The notes under the pieces are model-generated. The model saw only the letters and a program-made list of their open reading frames with translations. It was not told the origin of the DNA and did no database searches. From Diatrype stigma (taxonomy: Eukaryota; Ascomycota; Sordariomycetes; Xylariales; Diatrypaceae), in NCBI GenBank assembly GCA_022225965.2, contig JAKJXP020000071.1, positions 182,746 to 246,745 on the forward strand: a DNA stretch of 64,000 bases, in the 5' to 3' direction. Within the stretch, counting starts at the first letter, position 1, and each line of letters begins with the position of its first letter. Below are positions 1-12,200 of the stretch, piece after piece. The position numbers and the translations under genes are program-made.

Positions 1-613
1 GAATAAATTCACTTGCAGTTATTAGTTCAACGCTCTTGCATATAGTATCTTGTTCGGATAGTTGATTCCTATCTCATCTCAGCTATACTGTGCCACATAC
101 AAAGCACATAATTGACAGTGAAAATGGCAATTGTGATAGTATAACACATCGACATCTGGGTCGGTTGGTATTTGCTCTTCATAACGACATACAAATACAA
201 ATACAATCCCGCTAAGAGCCCGGACCCGTTGCTCGATGCAAACCCCTCTCCATTAACGCCAGCCGATGCCCCCTATTATTTTCCTTTAAACCCCATACCG
301 GAATCGTTTCGCACCTGTCACAACGGGTGCATCGCCTTGCCTTTTCCTGGCTATCGATAGTACATATGTCTGGGATGGTGTCCTCTTTGGAAGGATGCCC
401 GACCCGGGTCGAGGAACTGGCGAAGAGGAGAATGTAGTCTTCTCCTTCGATAGTATTTTCCGTTCTTCGACTCGTAATGCCCACAGGAGTGTGAGCAATA
501 CCTCACGCGACGGTAAGCTGGTGCCGTCTGGCCACGTCTGCGGGCCACGGCTACGATCTCCCTTGATACCCGGGGATCCACTTGCCAGCCCCTCGACCCG
601 GTCATCGCATCCC

Positions 614-1947
614 TCAGACACCAACCGCAAGAACCCCATCGTCGCATCCATCAAGGGACGCGCCAGTATGGGGCTGCTGGTTAAAAGCTTCTGAAGGGAT
701 TTGAGTCTCAGAGTCGAAGAGGCTCGAAGTGAATTCGGGTTCTTGGGCGATCGAGTCGCTGCCCGCGGACGCGCCTGGAGCTGCGCCGCTGTCGTCGGTG
801 CTGAGGAACTGCTCGAAGTCGAAGTCCTGAAATTGTGGGGTCGCGTCACCAGCCATATGATCGTACTCAAAATTGAGGGGGTCGGCTGAAGGGCTAAGTT
901 GGTTTTCAAGGCCCCAGCGATCAAGGTCAAGGGATGCCGGCACGCCGAAAGCATCACCGAGGAGGCGATCAACAGCGTTTGGAGCTGCAGATAGAGAGAC
1001 AGCGCCGGCGACAACGCTTGACGCGAGGCCACCCACGACTGCGGAACTTCCACCGACTGACACTGCTGGTCACACAACACCGCTGCTGGATGTTGTGTCA
1101 GGTCGGCGGAAGTATCCGCGGTAGAGGGGGCCGCGTTGGTTGTCGGCGTCGCTGCTGAGTCCTTGTTGTCTTCGGTGGTATCGGCGACCGCGTTCAGTTC
1201 GGGGGAAAGGGACGCTGGGTTTACGGTGGCGTTATGCTCGGGCATGTGGAGGAAGTCATCCATCTTGCCGGAGGTACTCGGCACAGCTGAGTCGTTCGAA
1301 GAGCTGAATAAGGCCTGTGATAGGGTAAGGGGTGAAGGCTCGAGGCTATCGAAGGGTGATGAGCCTCGACTAGAGCCACCCGGATTTTTCCGGAGCTTCT
1401 TCATCTCTTCTACTAATAATTCTACCGTCTTGTCGCGGTTCTGTAGGGCAGCCTCAAGTTCTTTACACCGCTGCTCTAGAGCTTCAACTTCCTGTCGCTT
1501 GCGCTCTCGCGAAGATTGGGCGGCTCGACGGTTGCGGAGGACTCGCTCTACTCGTCGTTGTTCCTTCTCATCTTCTGTCTTCGCTCGTTTCCTAGTAAAT
1601 GGTGTATTAGCAATGCATCACCCACTACAGTAGGCCGATGACGTAACATACCTGGGAGGCAGGTTGGTCTTAGGCTCCGGGAGAACTTGGCCCCACGACT
1701 TCCTCTTCTTGACGGCCTTCTTATCTGAGGATTCTGGGGCGGGACTTGATGAGGCAGACGGGGTATCGCCGGCGTCTTCTGAGCCCGGGGGACTCATCAC
1801 ACTCTCTATGGGATCCATGGTGGAGGATGTGTCGAAGAGGGACGGGTACATATCCTCTGGTGTTGACAAGAAGGATTCCGCAGGCGAGGCCTCGAACTTG
1901 ACTGTAGGGGTCGACGACATGGCGACTTGGCTCTCTTCAGATGCCAT
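614..1947 (-). CDS. hacA: HacA/Hac1-type bZIP transcription factor of the unfolded protein response
   Basis: This is the nuclear activator of ER chaperone and secretion genes in the unfolded protein response. Exon 1 (1652-1947) encodes an acidic Ser/Pro-rich start and the family signature KKRKSWGQVLPEPKTNLPPR. A 60-base intron (1592-1651, donor GTATGT) follows. Exon 2 opens with the basic region (RNRRAAQSSRERKRQ, matching N-x7-R) and a leucine zipper. A second, non-spliceosomal intron lies near 1043-1062. Removing 20 bases there moves translation into the frame that stops at 614, giving a protein of 417 residues with an acidic, aromatic C-terminus (DFDFEQFLS). Without that splice the frame stays open to 286 and gives about 533 residues. 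A longer uninduced form is also known for Aspergillus HacA. The ATG at 1947 is the first in frame with the conserved block. The identification is firm; the exact Ire1 cut sites are inferred. Confidence 0.93.
1043..1062 (-). other. Predicted Ire1-processed 20-base unconventional intron in the hacA mRNA
   Basis: The coding strand here reads GACCAGCAG, then about 20 bases, then GCAGTCGTGG. Repeated CNG-CNG motifs sit at both ends, the kind of loop cut by Ire1 in HAC1/XBP1 messages, and the peptide just upstream (AAVLCDQQCQS) is the conserved HacA junction. The upstream frame is open to 286 and the downstream conserved frame ends at 614. The two are joined only if an intron of 20 (or 17, 23, 26) bases is removed, and 20 is the length known for filamentous fungi. 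The bounds given remove 20 bases after CAGCAG. A shift of a few bases either way cannot be excluded. Confidence 0.7.
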
Positions 1948-4900
1948 CTCGACTGGTGTTGGTGGTGTGTTTGGGAGGACTTAGTTTGTAGGGGGTCGCG
2001 TTGCACTGCACAGTCTAACAAGCAGCAAGAAGTTGATGCTCGCTGGATGTTGCAGCTTAGGTAAATAAATGCAATGTCGCTGGGTGTGCAATGGGTTGGG
2101 GTATCGCTGTAGTAATGAGGTGCCTTCCTATTTCCTCAAGACCGTTAATCAGCAGAATAGGCTTCCGTTTGTCAATGCATTGCTGCCTCTCTTAGCGTGG
2201 CTATGTCGGATGAGTCAAATGGCATCGAACAGTGAGCTAGTGGACTATTGGTAGTGGACTAATGAATCAGGATGCCGTAAAGCTGGGAATGTAAAGAAAG
2301 GAAGAGGACAGGTGTCCTTTTAGAGTTCGTATTGTAGTAGTGCGGCGGCACTGAATGGCAGGGTGGCAGAGTGGCAGAGTGGTAGTCAGCTGGCCAGGCG
2401 TAGGCGTGTCTTTGGGTGTGTGGTAGCCGTTGCTTTGTTCTCTCCTGGGCCGCTGCTGCTGGGTTCTCTCAGAGGCGAAACCTGGGGAGCAGGAGCCTCT
2501 CTTTATGTTAAGGACACGTATGCGAAGGGAGACGCCTGCCCTTGTGGCCTGAGGCATCGATTACCCGAATGGGAGGATAAATGGCCATTTTGTGGGCCAT
2601 TCTCAGACAGGGGGGTGGGGGCTTACGGAAGGGATGGGGATGGAACAGATGGATTTGGAAGGAATGCCAGGGGACACAAGGGGCCGGGGACCCATCCAGC
2701 CATCGAGCCCTGGTCTTCGCTGTCCGGGCTCCGGAAGCCCGCAAGCCAACTGTGGGCTGTGGAGTTTCTGTACCGCGCCACTGCAACAAATGAGCGAATG
2801 GTCCAAAGCTACGTACATACTACATACGCTAGACTAGGTAAAGTCCCTACGCAGCCGCGGCTTCTGCTACACACAGTGACACAGCGACACAGCGACACAG
2901 CGACATAGCGACACAGCTACATACATGCCCAGATGTCTAAGGCACTAGGCAGGCAATTCAGGAACTTCTGGCAAGCGAGGGCTGTCCGTTCAGAGAACGA
3001 GATTGGTGGGTTGGTTGCTCGCTACAGGTGCACTACCTACAACAGGGACTGTAAATGTGCAGCAGCTCAGGGGCGCTGCACAAGCTGATACCTAGGTACA
3101 CAGTCAGATAAGCCCGCCGAACTATTGTTCCCGAACGCCCGAACGGGAAACTGGGAGAAGCATTCCCCGTGTAGGGCACCGAGATAATTATCTCCTGGTC
3201 TGACGCTTCAAAAGCTTTCCGTGTCCCACAATCAATCAATCGATCAACATATTATGATAGTAACCTTCTGATAATGACTACGACTATTCGTAGACCGCCG
3301 GAATTTCTTGCCATGGGAACTCTGCCTGCACCCTACCTTACTCCCTACCTCACTCGGAATACCCCTCGATCTTGGAGTTATACAACCATCCGGAGGCCCA
3401 GCTTCTGGCACGGAAGCCAATATGTTGGGATCTCGTCATGTACCCGGCACTTCTTAGCAAGGGGCTACTGCCGCTAACTATTTGGGACTCTTCTGGCGGT
3501 CTCGATCTTGGTCAGGCCTTTAACGACCATGATTGGCCTAACGTCGTGGTAAGCCTCCAATGATATGTATAGTCGGAACTTATTATTAGCAGACTCTAAA
3601 CTCAAACGGCCTAGCACGTGTATTCCCAATCATCATTCGTTATATGCAAAATACACCGCTCAGTGGTGAGTGTTGGAATCAGCTAGCTGCACATGTACGT
3701 TGTACGTAGTCAGCCAGCTCACCTCAGCCCACCGCCATGCAACCTGCTGCATCGTAAGGCTGTTTGTTACGCTTGGTGAGTTGGCTAGCAGCTAGGTAGG
3801 CCTTGGTAGGATAGGCATCTCTATGAAACAACTTCTCAAGTGGTGTGTGTACAGCCAAGCGATTGGATCGAAAGCATAAAGCGTGAAAGACTCGAGGTGA
3901 CGTACTGTGGATGTGGAGTTTGATACTGATGCCATCCATCCACCATCGTCAACCTCGCCATTGCAATCCTATATCTGCTGTTTGCTTCAAGCCGGTCCTA
4001 ATGGTCCATTCGCTAAATTCTTGGGTATTCTTATATCCATTGAGCCAAGGACGGGACTCGGGGTTTAAATTAAATTCCCAGAGAACAGCATAGTCGTTCC
4101 TTGGCCCGAGAAGAGCCGTGATATCGGCGTCACGGCAAGTGTTTATGTAGATTGATATCACAATTTTCCAGGCAACGATTTCATACTATCTATGAATCTC
4201 ATGCTCAGATCAGAGCCCGGATCCGGCCCATCCGGTCTATCAGAGCAATCCATCGTGATTATTACCAGAGTCAGTTGGCCCCCTTTTACAACTTGTTTGC
4301 TACGTAGTTGGGGCATGCCGAGCACAACATCGTCGTCACTACAAAAAGATTGCATGCGAATCCCACGTAGGTGGTGGTGGCTGTTGCCGCTGCTAGGGAA
4401 CATCTTCACTCAATGCGCATGCGACGCACGATTCGTATATGAATAAGTTATAACACATTTGCCGAATTGAAGATTTATTAATGCGTTTGTTTAACCAGCA
4501 TTTATGCATGTTGTACCAATTCCTAGGCTGTCAAGAACTTCAATGTGACTCCTGGCCAGATCCTATTGATCTGGGGCTCGTCAAGATATTGGCTCCATAT
4601 CTCAACCACCCATATGCACGCCATTCGGCATATCATTCGCGTCCTCACGGTCAATTTACACTAGCAGATCGTCGGGTCGATCCGGTACGCATCATGAGCA
4701 ATGATTCCGCTAATTAATGAACTATGGGCGTCTTTCGAAACTTCTAAGAACGCACTGACAAGTTTAGACAAACGTTGAAACAGCACTACATATACGTACT
4801 GGTATGTACTTTTGCAGGTATTTAGTTGGTCTAGTGTGCACTGGTAAAAGCACTGCCTCAATCCGGTGGTTGATATGCTCGATTATGACGGACTGCTACT

Positions 4901-7517
4901 TTCGTATAGAAGCTGAATGCCATGATGAGCGATGAGTGATGAGCGATACCGTTTCAGGAGCCATCAGTTACCATGACTTCGGTCAACTCTATTTCAATTT
5001 GACGCGCAAGCTATAAAAAAGGTATATCAGAGATGTGTCGGTCGTTGGAGTCGGACTCTTCTTCCATCCATCCGCAATTACTCCTTGTAGTAATACATAT
5101 ATTGATGGCCTCCAACCTCACTGAGGCCTGGGCCCTTCTGCTAGCGTAAGGTACAAGAGTGTAGGCGGCTCTCAAGGTTCTCTCCGTCACAGCTGACTAC
5201 TTACCTAGGTAGGTAAACTACATATCTAGTAGGTACCCAGCCTCCAGTGGCAAATTACGCGAAGTCTGCGGTGGCTGCGCAGTCGAAATGGTGGTGCCTG
5301 GTCTCACTCTAGGCATCAAGATGAAACATTCGGAGACACAATTACCAATACGCGCATAACACCATACCTAATACTAATAGCGAGATGTTGATGACTCGGT
5401 GCTCCTTTGGTGTAAGCAAGGGCGGCAGTTTGGAAGTCCTAGATAACTAGGGGATGAGGTGAGAGAAAAGGAGACGCCTGGACACCTTCCGCTTTCGATC
5501 TTGGCAACTGGGTTTCTCTCCGAGAGCCCATGGCTGTTCTCGAACAAAACAATCGAACGGGGGACCGAGAAAGGACGAGACGTTGCAGCCACCCCACCCG
5601 CGGGCGCTCCCCCGCAACTCCGATTTTTTACACATGACAGAAGCGAGTTTCGAAGCTGGTCTGCTTCTACTCCGAAAAGGGGTCCTGCCTGAGACGGCAT
5701 GGTCGCCCGTCGGCCCTGAAAGTCAAAAGTCAATATAGTCGACCAATATAATAATTGAACTCGATGAAGACTATTGCTATCGCAATCTGGCTAGCACTGG
5801 CCGAGACGGTCCGTTCCATTCCATCGTGAACCCCACCACCATTACCACCACCACCAGTTACGAAGAGGCAAAATGACCAAGACAGGCATTGAAACACTCC
5901 TAGTTAGTACTTAGTAGTTAATACCGACTATCCTGCGCCACCTCATTACGCGAATTGAGTAGTTCTCCCTTTACGCGCCATTTTGGCAAATTCTATATCG
6001 GTAGGTAGGGTAGGTACCACAATATGAACAAAGATATTCCAGCGGGTTCTATTGCACCTCTCGGAGGCCGGCTCTCTATTTCAGCACAGTGCTCCGTCCA
6101 ATTCCGCTCCGCTACCTCGTAATACGCTACCTACACCTCGTGAAACCTTCCGCGTGGACGTGGGGCCGGACTGATTCGAGCAGTGCGAAATGTCCGCGCA
6201 GTGATAAGAGATAGTGACGAATCCTCGTATTGGGTAAATGGCGAATTGGTCTAAAATAGAAGCATCGGTGGTCTGGAGATCGTATCGTGACGGGGTGGGC
6301 GGCTCTAATTACCGGGACGCCGAATACAGTAGTGGCAGTCTGGTCGATGAGCTAGGGGAGCACGAAAGAGGCGAGGAAGAGCCAGAAAGAGACGATTTCG
6401 CACGATAGATCGCTAGTGTTTATTAAGTAGATGAGCAGGTGAGTAAGCCTTATTATTACTGTAATACATCAAGCAAATAGGGGTAAGGCAAACAACGTAT
6501 ACTCGTATAGACAGACCTATGTAGCTTCTCGAGGTAGGCATCGAACATGCGAGCGCAGTGAAATCCAAACAATACAACGCAATGTATGTGATTATTTAAT
6601 GAAACGTATAGGCCTGTTACGGCCTGTTTGCTATTCAACAAGACTCCTCATCAATGTATTGCCCGTTCTAAACAGTAAGCAAAGCAACATTACCCCTGAT
6701 CACATTGTCGTAGAGTTATAGCGCGTCTCCATCTTAGTACTGACTATGGGTCGCCTCGGATGACGAATAAAACTGATGTTAGAGGTTTATTACTACTTGT
6801 ATCGGACTGCTTTGCCAACGTTGATCTCGACGTAGCAACCATATAGTCTGACAACTGCCATAAAGCAGCAGCCGACGAATAGCTGGAATCTCACTGTGCT
6901 ATCAAGCGATTGTTCCACCTACTTGCAGTCCGTAATAACGGGCATTGTAAGGCATCTTAGTAATGCAGACGGTCATTCAACAGAGGTAAACGCAGAGCAT
7001 ATGCTCCGTATATATCAATATCCAAATACAGGACTGATGTAGGCCTGGACTGATGGAAATTGACCAGAGTCTTTATAAATGCGAAGCTGCATGTCGCAAG
7101 TTGTTGGACTACGAAGGTACGAAGTAACTCGATAGGGTTTCCAGGTTACAGATAAACTTAGAGTGTGGCTTAGCCCGGGGAAACTGTGGCTTGAATGCGA
7201 GATAAGGGGGTTGCCTGCCAACGCGTGCGTCATTCTATTGGTGGCGGTTCACCCGCACCCGTGATTCTGGACTCTGGGCTTTAGACTGCAGCCCCGCCAA
7301 GTCGATGAATCGCTCTCACATGCAACTCCGCAACTCCTACCTATTGACCTACCTACCTGCATAGCACACTGCTAGACTACACGAACCGACTCCAAGCCTT
7401 CTCTTCATTTCCTCCCTACGTCAAACCCCTCGTGCGAACCGCAAGGTCCCGATCGCATTCAGCGTAAGCCCGCCGACCAACCGCGCGCCAATAAACTACA
7501 GACCAGCCACCACCAGC
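1948..7517. other. Long gene-free region between hacA and did2 (divergent promoters)
   Basis: No open frame in these 5.5 kb has a recognisable domain, a sensible splice structure or coding-like composition. The part next to 1948 should carry the hacA promoter and leader; HacA leaders in other fungi are long and hold upstream ORFs. The stretch contains a short tandem repeat (2873-2920) and several TACCTAGGTA-like microrepeats (about 3090, 5202-5216, 6000-6016). I see no tRNA B-box, rRNA or transposase relic. An unannotated non-coding RNA or a decayed element cannot be ruled out by eye. Confidence 0.6.
2873..2920. repeat. Tandem repeat, six 8-base units
   Basis: The unit ACAGCGAC repeats in register six times (ACAGTGAC, three perfect copies, ATAGCGAC, ACAGCTAC). 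The first and the last two copies each differ by one base. It lies in non-coding sequence upstream of hacA. A simple microsatellite-like expansion is the likeliest origin. Confidence 0.85.
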
Positions 7518-8407
7518 ATGTCGAACCGACAACAGGCCCGCGACATGCAGGTCGAGTTCCAGGCCCGCGTACGTCCTATCTATCCCCTTTTCCTCTCCAT
7601 CTCCACGAATTACCAGCCCAGTGGTTCATGGCTCGGTCATTTCGGCCTCCACACGGTGTGCTAACGCTTCGGCTTCTTCCCCTCCTATCTAGTTCCAAGC
7701 GAAGCAGGCGCGGCGCGAGGCCCAGAAGGCGGCGAAGCAGGACCCGCTGCTGAAGAAGCAGATCCAGGAGCTGCTGAAGAAGGGGGACACGGCCAAGGCG
7801 TACCAGAAGGCCAAGATGCTGCTGTCGAAGCAGGCGCTCGCCCAGCAGATGGACCAGATGGCCGACATGGCCGAGCTCAGCGTCGCCCAGATCCAGGCCA
7901 ACAACAGCATGAACCGCATGACCCACATGATGGGCCAGTCGTCCAAGGTCATGAGCGCCGCCCAGCGCAACGCGAACCCGGAGCGGGTACGATTCCTTCT
8001 TCCATCCCCCCCCCTTCACCTCCCTTATGTTCATGCGAAGGGAGGAAGCATCGCGATGGGCCCGAGGATGAAAGGAAGAAAGAAATAAAGGAAACTAACG
8101 ACAGATTCGACAACAACAGACCCTCTTGACCCTCGAGCAGTTCAAGCAGCAGAACGAGGAGTACGCCATGAACAACAACATCTACCAGGACGCCGTGGCG
8201 CAGACGACGTCGCAGCAGGTGTCGGACGACGCCGTCCACGAGCTGCTCGGCAAGCTCGCCGACGACGCCGGCGTCCAGCTCAACAGCGAGCTCAACGCCG
8301 CCCAGCCCAGCCGCGCCGAGCCCGTCCACGCCCAGCCCGCCGCCAGCGAGCCCACCGCCGAGGAGGAGGACGCGCTGCAGCAGCGGCTGCGGGCCTTGAG
8401 GGCTTAA
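7518..8407 (+). CDS. did2: ESCRT-III-associated protein Did2/Vps46 (CHMP1 family)
   Basis: Did2/CHMP1 is a small charged ESCRT-III-like protein that binds the AAA-ATPase Vps4 and its regulator Vta1/Ist1 on endosomes, and helps disassemble ESCRT-III during multivesicular body sorting. Three exons (7518-7568, 7693-7986, 8105-8407) give 215 residues, close to the family's usual 195-210. The first half is basic and helical (FQAKQARREAQKAAKQDPL), the middle is a coiled coil, and the second half is acidic. The C-terminus EDALQQRLRALRA fits the MIM1 consensus (D/E-xx-L-xx-RL-xx-L-K/R) that docks on the Vps4 MIT domain. Both donors are GTACG-type and all phases agree. The basic N-terminal and acidic C-terminal halves are typical of the fold. 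Its stop faces ski2 across a shared 3' region. Confidence 0.9.
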
Positions 8408-9275
8408 AGAAGAGGGCTAAGCATTCGTAGCGATGACAATGGCGGATGGCTACATGCCGGATTGATTCATATCATACACATACACACGAAGACGAAGAAG
8501 AGGATTTCGCTGGACTTCGCGATCGATTACGGCAAGGAGTATTTCATGTTTGGCGTTCCGGTCGGTTCTCAGGGGCGCATTGTTGATTGCATCACTCACT
8601 TTTTGTTTTATTCTTTTAGATCAGTCAGTGCCAGAGCCAAAAACAACACAGCACAATACCCCCTTTCTACGGGGCTATCTCACTTACATAACCTAGCAAG
8701 TAGCTGTCATTGCTAAATGCGTTATTGGATGAATTACGCTATCTTATTACGCCACTTAAGAATGTATAGATGTAATATAGGAAGAAGCTAACAACACTGT
8801 ATTTGGCAGGCCGCAGGTCGTACTTGTCAAAAGGAGATGATGTGGACCATGTTCAGTTTTGTCATGTACTTCGACGGTGGTAACTGTTTATACTCGTCTA
8901 CAGACGTGTCCGTAGCTTGCTTCGCTTGGATAGGGGTTTCCCCCCTATCCACACGTGGCTGATTTGAAGAACCATAGTATCATCTCGCTCTCGTCATTCG
9001 TATCTCGTATCCTCTCTACCTGGTTTTTATAGCAATAGCTCTTTCCCAATCGTTTCACTCGATGTTAAACGCCTCGATGTTTAGAAGTCTGTGTTTCATG
9101 ACCAGCCAGCCGCCCACTCAGCTGAACCAAAAGCAAAACATGAACCTCCTTTCCGCCTCTTCATATTACCCCTTAACCTCTACAATCAGGTGACAAAAAG
9201 AGCACAAAAGAAGAGATGAAGTACAACAAGAACAAGAACAAGAACAAGAAGCATCCAGAACAAGAGAAGGGCATT
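8408..9275. other. Convergent 3' region between did2 and ski2
   Basis: Both flanking genes end here. Short AT-rich stretches and a purine-rich run (about 9213-9262, repeated AAGAAC) could be the two 3' UTRs and polyadenylation signals. I see no gene. Confidence 0.5.
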
Positions 9276-12200
9276 CTACATATACAAGCTAGCCACGGCC
9301 GTGATGTCGCGCTTGATCATCTCCTGCGCGGTCTGCATCTTCTGGTAGAGGTCGGGGTCGCCCACGATGCGGGCGGCGTTCTTGACCTCGCGGCAGGTCT
9401 CGTCGAGGCGCGAGATGGTGCGCACGATGGTGCCCTCCAGCACGTCGGTCAGGTCGGTGATCTGCTTGAAGCGCATGCCGCGCGCCCACTCGTAGACGAC
9501 CTCGACGAGGCCGAAGCGCGGCCGCGACACGAAGTCGTTGCTGTCGTCGGCGCTCTGGATCACCTGCCGCGCCGTCTGCACCGCGTTGACCTTCTCGCTG
9601 ATCTCGACGATGGTGCGCATGCCGCGCTCCAGGTTGCCTGACAGCGTCGGCACCGTGTCCGTCTTCTCCTGGAACACGAAGGCCGACAGCAGGGCCGCGA
9701 TCTCCGCCGGCTCGTACTCGGCCAGCACGTTGTCGAGGATCAACTCCGTTAGTACCAGCTCGTCGGCCGAGTGGATCTCGCACGCCACCTTGCCCTTGAG
9801 CTGGATGCGCGTGTCGGCGTCGACGAAGGACAGGTCCTTGAGCACCTCGATGCGCTGCTCGTAGTCCGGGAGGAGCTGGAGATTCTGGTCCGAGAGCGCC
9901 TGCCGCAGGGACGAGATGTGTTCTTTGATGAGCCATTGATCGTGGCACATGGCGAACTGTATACGAGTTAGCATATAGTAACACGAGCCTCCCAGGGCCA
10001 AGGAAGACAAGATGAGTACTTACATGTTTCAGGAAGTCGGGGCAGGGTATAGTCGCTGTTGCCTGGATGGTCTGCTCTTCCTGTTTTCGCTGTCCTATGA
10101 TTTCCTGCAAGGCCAAGCTCTTGATTTTACTGAAGTCCATCTCATTCCAGATAGGCGATTCCCAGCTCTTGCAGATATCTAGCATGCGACTTTTTGCCTC
10201 TTGGTATTCATCTCCGCCGCGGAAAACCCCTGGCACGATTCCCGTAGCGATCTCCCCAGTAAGACACTCTATATCGCTCAAAGGCACATGTACTGTCCGG
10301 CCCGACACATGCCTTTTTGCGCGAGGTAGAGGCGTCAACAAGTGTCGCAGTGCGGGGATGAAAGGAAGAATGTCAGTTGAGTCTCTAGTCTCACGTCCGG
10401 TTTTAATCTCCCAAATATGGACTGTCGGCTGCCCACCCGACGTCTTCACACTGATCCCCTCGGAGAGAATGATCCCAGGGGTTCGTACACCATCCCTATT
10501 CCACACGATCAGTCGTTGTTGCGTGAACATCTTTCTTCCGACCGTGATCGGCACGAGGCCCTTATAGAGCTCTTGGGTCAGTTGTTTGTAGTTCATCGAT
10601 GCTTGGTGACAGTCATCTAAGCTGGAGTCGCAGATATCGCAAGCTTCGCGCTTCACCTTGGCCAGATCAGCTTCCGAAACCTTGACGGCTTTCTCATGTT
10701 CTGGTAGTAGTTGCTGTGTGGCATGCTCGGAGAAACTACGCTTAATCATCTCCTCGATCTTCAAAGCTTCGACTCTCAGCAGATTCAGTATCATGTTGTA
10801 GGTCAGTCTGAATTGGGACCGTAGTTTACTAGGCGGGTCCAGTATCATCTTCTGAAGATCTACGACAGGAGGCGCTTCGTCGATGCCGCCAGGGGGTACA
10901 ATGATGACGGATCCAACAGGGTCGAGACCACGACGACCAGCTCTGCCAGCCATCTGGGTATACTCGCCTGGAAGCAAATTTCGGAAAGAGTGACCGTCAT
11001 GCTTTCTGTAGCCTGAAAACACAACTGTTCTTGTTGGCAAGTTCAGGCCCATGGCAAAGGTCTCAGTCGCAAAAAGGACTTTGACCAGCGTCTGGGCAAA
11101 CAGGATCTCAACCATCTCTTTGACAATGGGAAGCAGGCCACCATGGTGTACAGCGATACCCCTACTTAGCATGTCGCGAAGACGGATTATTTGTGGCAAA
11201 ACTCGATCTTCGGGGCGTAAACGTGCTATCGATCTCTCGATAATCATGTGAATGTGGCTCTTCTCCTGAGCGGTGCAGAAGTCCTGATTACTGAGAGCAT
11301 CTGCATTTTCCTCGCATCGTTTCTTGGAGAACACGAATATACAGGCAGGCAGTAGATTCTCCTTCTTTAGGAAGTGTACGAGATGTACCCAGAGGTTCTT
11401 GTCTTGGTTCACAGACACGAAGCCGCCAGCACGGCCACCGCGGCCCATGTGACCAGGGGCATGGCTGGCTCTGGGCGGACCACCTCTACCTCGTTGGTTG
11501 CCGCCTCGTCCACCACGTTGCTGTTGACCGCCACGTTGTGGGCCTCCCCGTTGAATGCCTCTTTGGTTGGCACCACCACGAGACGCAGCAGCGGGGGCAG
11601 GCAGCACTTTGTCCTTGCCGCGTATGGCCTGATCAGCCTCTTTCCAACCCTTTTCTAAAAATCTCTTTTGACTGTCTACAATCTTGTGGATGTTCTTGCC
11701 AGCCCACAAATAGTGTTCAAGGGGCACCGGGCGCTTTGGCGTCGAAATAACGTAGATGTCCTTTTGCTTGGTTCTACCAACCCAAGAGGCGAACTCGTGT
11801 GTATTTGGGACCGTTGCAGATAGGAGAATCAAGGACACATGTTCCGGGAGCATGATTATGACCTCCTCCCAGACGACACCTCGCTCGAAGTCGTTGACAT
11901 AATGAACCTCGTCAAAGATGACGAATTCAACATCCCGAATGAGATCTGCGCCTCTATACAGCATACTCCTCAAGATCTCGGTAGTCATGATCAGACAGCT
12001 AGCTTCAGGGTTAATCTGAACATCACCAGTGAGGATACCGACTTCGTCGAACTCTTGTCGGAAGTCTCTGAATTTCTGATTACTTAGAGCTTTGATGGGC
12101 GATGTATATATAGCCTTAGTCATGTGCCTCGCAGCTAGTGCGATAGCATACTCGGCAACTACTGTCTTGCCGGCCGAGGTATGTGCTGCAACAAAGACAG

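Noticed and set aside
1042..1065. 24-base Ire1 intron in hacA using the two best CNG|CNG pairs
   Set aside because: It would not shift the frame and so would not reach the conserved C-terminal frame ending at 614. The 20-base choice is preferred, though RNA data could overturn this.
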